This document shows positions 35,585 to 35,973 of a stretch of 35,973 nucleotides of DNA, in pieces. The first letter of the stretch is position 1; each line of letters opens with the position of its first letter. The position numbers were made by a program, and so were the translations under genes. The notes under the pieces were generated by a model. That model was not told the DNA's origin. It was given only the letters and a program-made list of their open reading frames with translations, and did not search any database. Origin of the DNA: an uncultured Kiloniellales bacterium (GTDB lineage Bacteria > Pseudomonadota > Alphaproteobacteria > Kiloniellales > JAKSDN01); the NCBI GenBank assembly GCA_947258885.1, contig CAMYKD010000073.1, positions 1 through 35,973 of the forward strand, in the 5' to 3' direction.

Positions 35585-35973
35585 ATGAGCGACGAGATTC
35601 CGAGCATCCTTTCACATGTCTCGATCGGCACGAACGACTTCGAGCGGGCGGTGGTTTTTTACGACAAAGTCATGCCGACGCTCGGCTGCAGGCGCATCAT
35701 GGAACACCCCGGCGCCGTCGCGTACGGCAAGATGTTCCCGGAATTCTGGGTCCAGACCCCGATCGACGGCCGGCCCGCCGGAACCGCCAACGGCGTTCAT
35801 ATCGGTTTCATCGCGCCGTCGAAAGAGGCGGTCCACGCCTTTCACGAAGCCGGCCTGGCCGCCGGCGCGAGCGACGACGGCGCGCCGGGGCCCCGGCCCG
35901 ACTATGGCCAGCCCTACTACGGCTGCTTTCTGCGCGATCTTGACGGGCACAAGATCGAGGCCGCCTTCTGGGA
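35585..35973 (+). CDS. VOC (glyoxalase/bleomycin-resistance/dioxygenase) family protein, truncated by window edge
   Basis: ATG 35585 with GAGGGG upstream opens a frame that runs to the right edge with 129 complete codons visible. The beta-alpha-beta-beta-beta pattern is clear: ILSHVSIGTNDFERAVVFYD at the start with metal-ligand His11, then GTANGVHIGFIAPSKEAVHA, a linker, and YYGCFLRDLDGHKIEAAFW with the terminal Glu ligand region. This is the order of a single-domain VOC metalloprotein of ~130-140 residues, so only a few residues are missing. It may be a glyoxalase, dioxygenase or resistance protein; the family alone does not decide. ~170 bp separate it from the OsmC-family gene on the same strand. 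Confidence 0.9.
   Translation, partial: MSDEIPSILSHVSIGTNDFERAVVFYDKVMPTLGCRRIMEHPGAVAYGKMFPEFWVQTPIDGRPAGTANGVHIGFIAPSKEAVHAFHEAGLAAGASDDGAPGPRPDYGQPYYGCFLRDLDGHKIEAAFW

Overview
The window looks like a stretch of an alphaproteobacterial chromosome, probably Rhodospirillales-like. This rests on very GC-rich coding DNA, a DUF1491 gene, a SleB-type cell wall hydrolase, a TamA/TamB pair, a CpaF-type secretion ATPase, and promoter-region motifs of the CtrA type (TTAA-N7-TTAA-like). That placement is inference; there is no rRNA or other phylogenetic marker here. No tRNA, rRNA, CRISPR array, transposase, integrase or phage structural gene was seen.

Layout. 1-1432 (minus strand) is a low-GC island with two overlapping genes of unknown function: a helical-repeat exported protein running off the left edge, and a small membrane protein. 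Both carry the same Asn/Gly-rich motif. 1877-3181 is an exported sphingomyelinase-like phosphodiesterase. 3178-5440 (minus) holds an orphan cpaF-like ATPase followed by two tandem paralogous small proteins. 5974-12294 is tamA-tamB, the outer-membrane translocation and assembly module. 12431-18414 (minus) holds an MscS-type channel, prfC (release factor 3) and a large exported six-haem cytochrome with an N-terminal P460-like domain.

18624-21845 (minus) is the most striking locus. It encodes two proteins with long alpha-helices flanking a ~60-residue hydrophobic head, plus an all-helical soluble partner, as in tripartite alpha-pore-forming toxins (Ahl/Smh/Xax/HBL type). A 38-codon ORF sits between two of the genes and its stop overlaps the TTG start of the next. 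A control region with several dyads lies upstream. Facing away on the plus strand (22332-24174) are a four-helix membrane protein with a repeat tail and a protein that resembles only the C-terminal half of a phage-type lysozyme domain.

24247-25654 holds DUF1491 and a convergent SleB-type hydrolase, separated by an elaborate nested inverted repeat. From 26127 to 33589 all genes are on the plus strand: TVP38/TMEM64-type membrane protein, ornithine cyclodeaminase/mu-crystallin-type dehydrogenase, a three-gene tripartite tricarboxylate transporter (binding protein, small and large membrane subunits), an aldo/keto reductase and an LVIVD-repeat beta-propeller protein. The last six look like a carboxylate or amino-acid uptake and conversion module. 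The right end has an MFS exporter-like gene (minus) divergent from an OsmC-family gene, then a VOC-family protein cut by the window edge.

Long intergenic regions (5441-5973, 21846-22331, 25655-26126) are AT-rich in part and hold candidate operators, described individually. All functional calls are from reading protein motifs by eye; no database search was possible.
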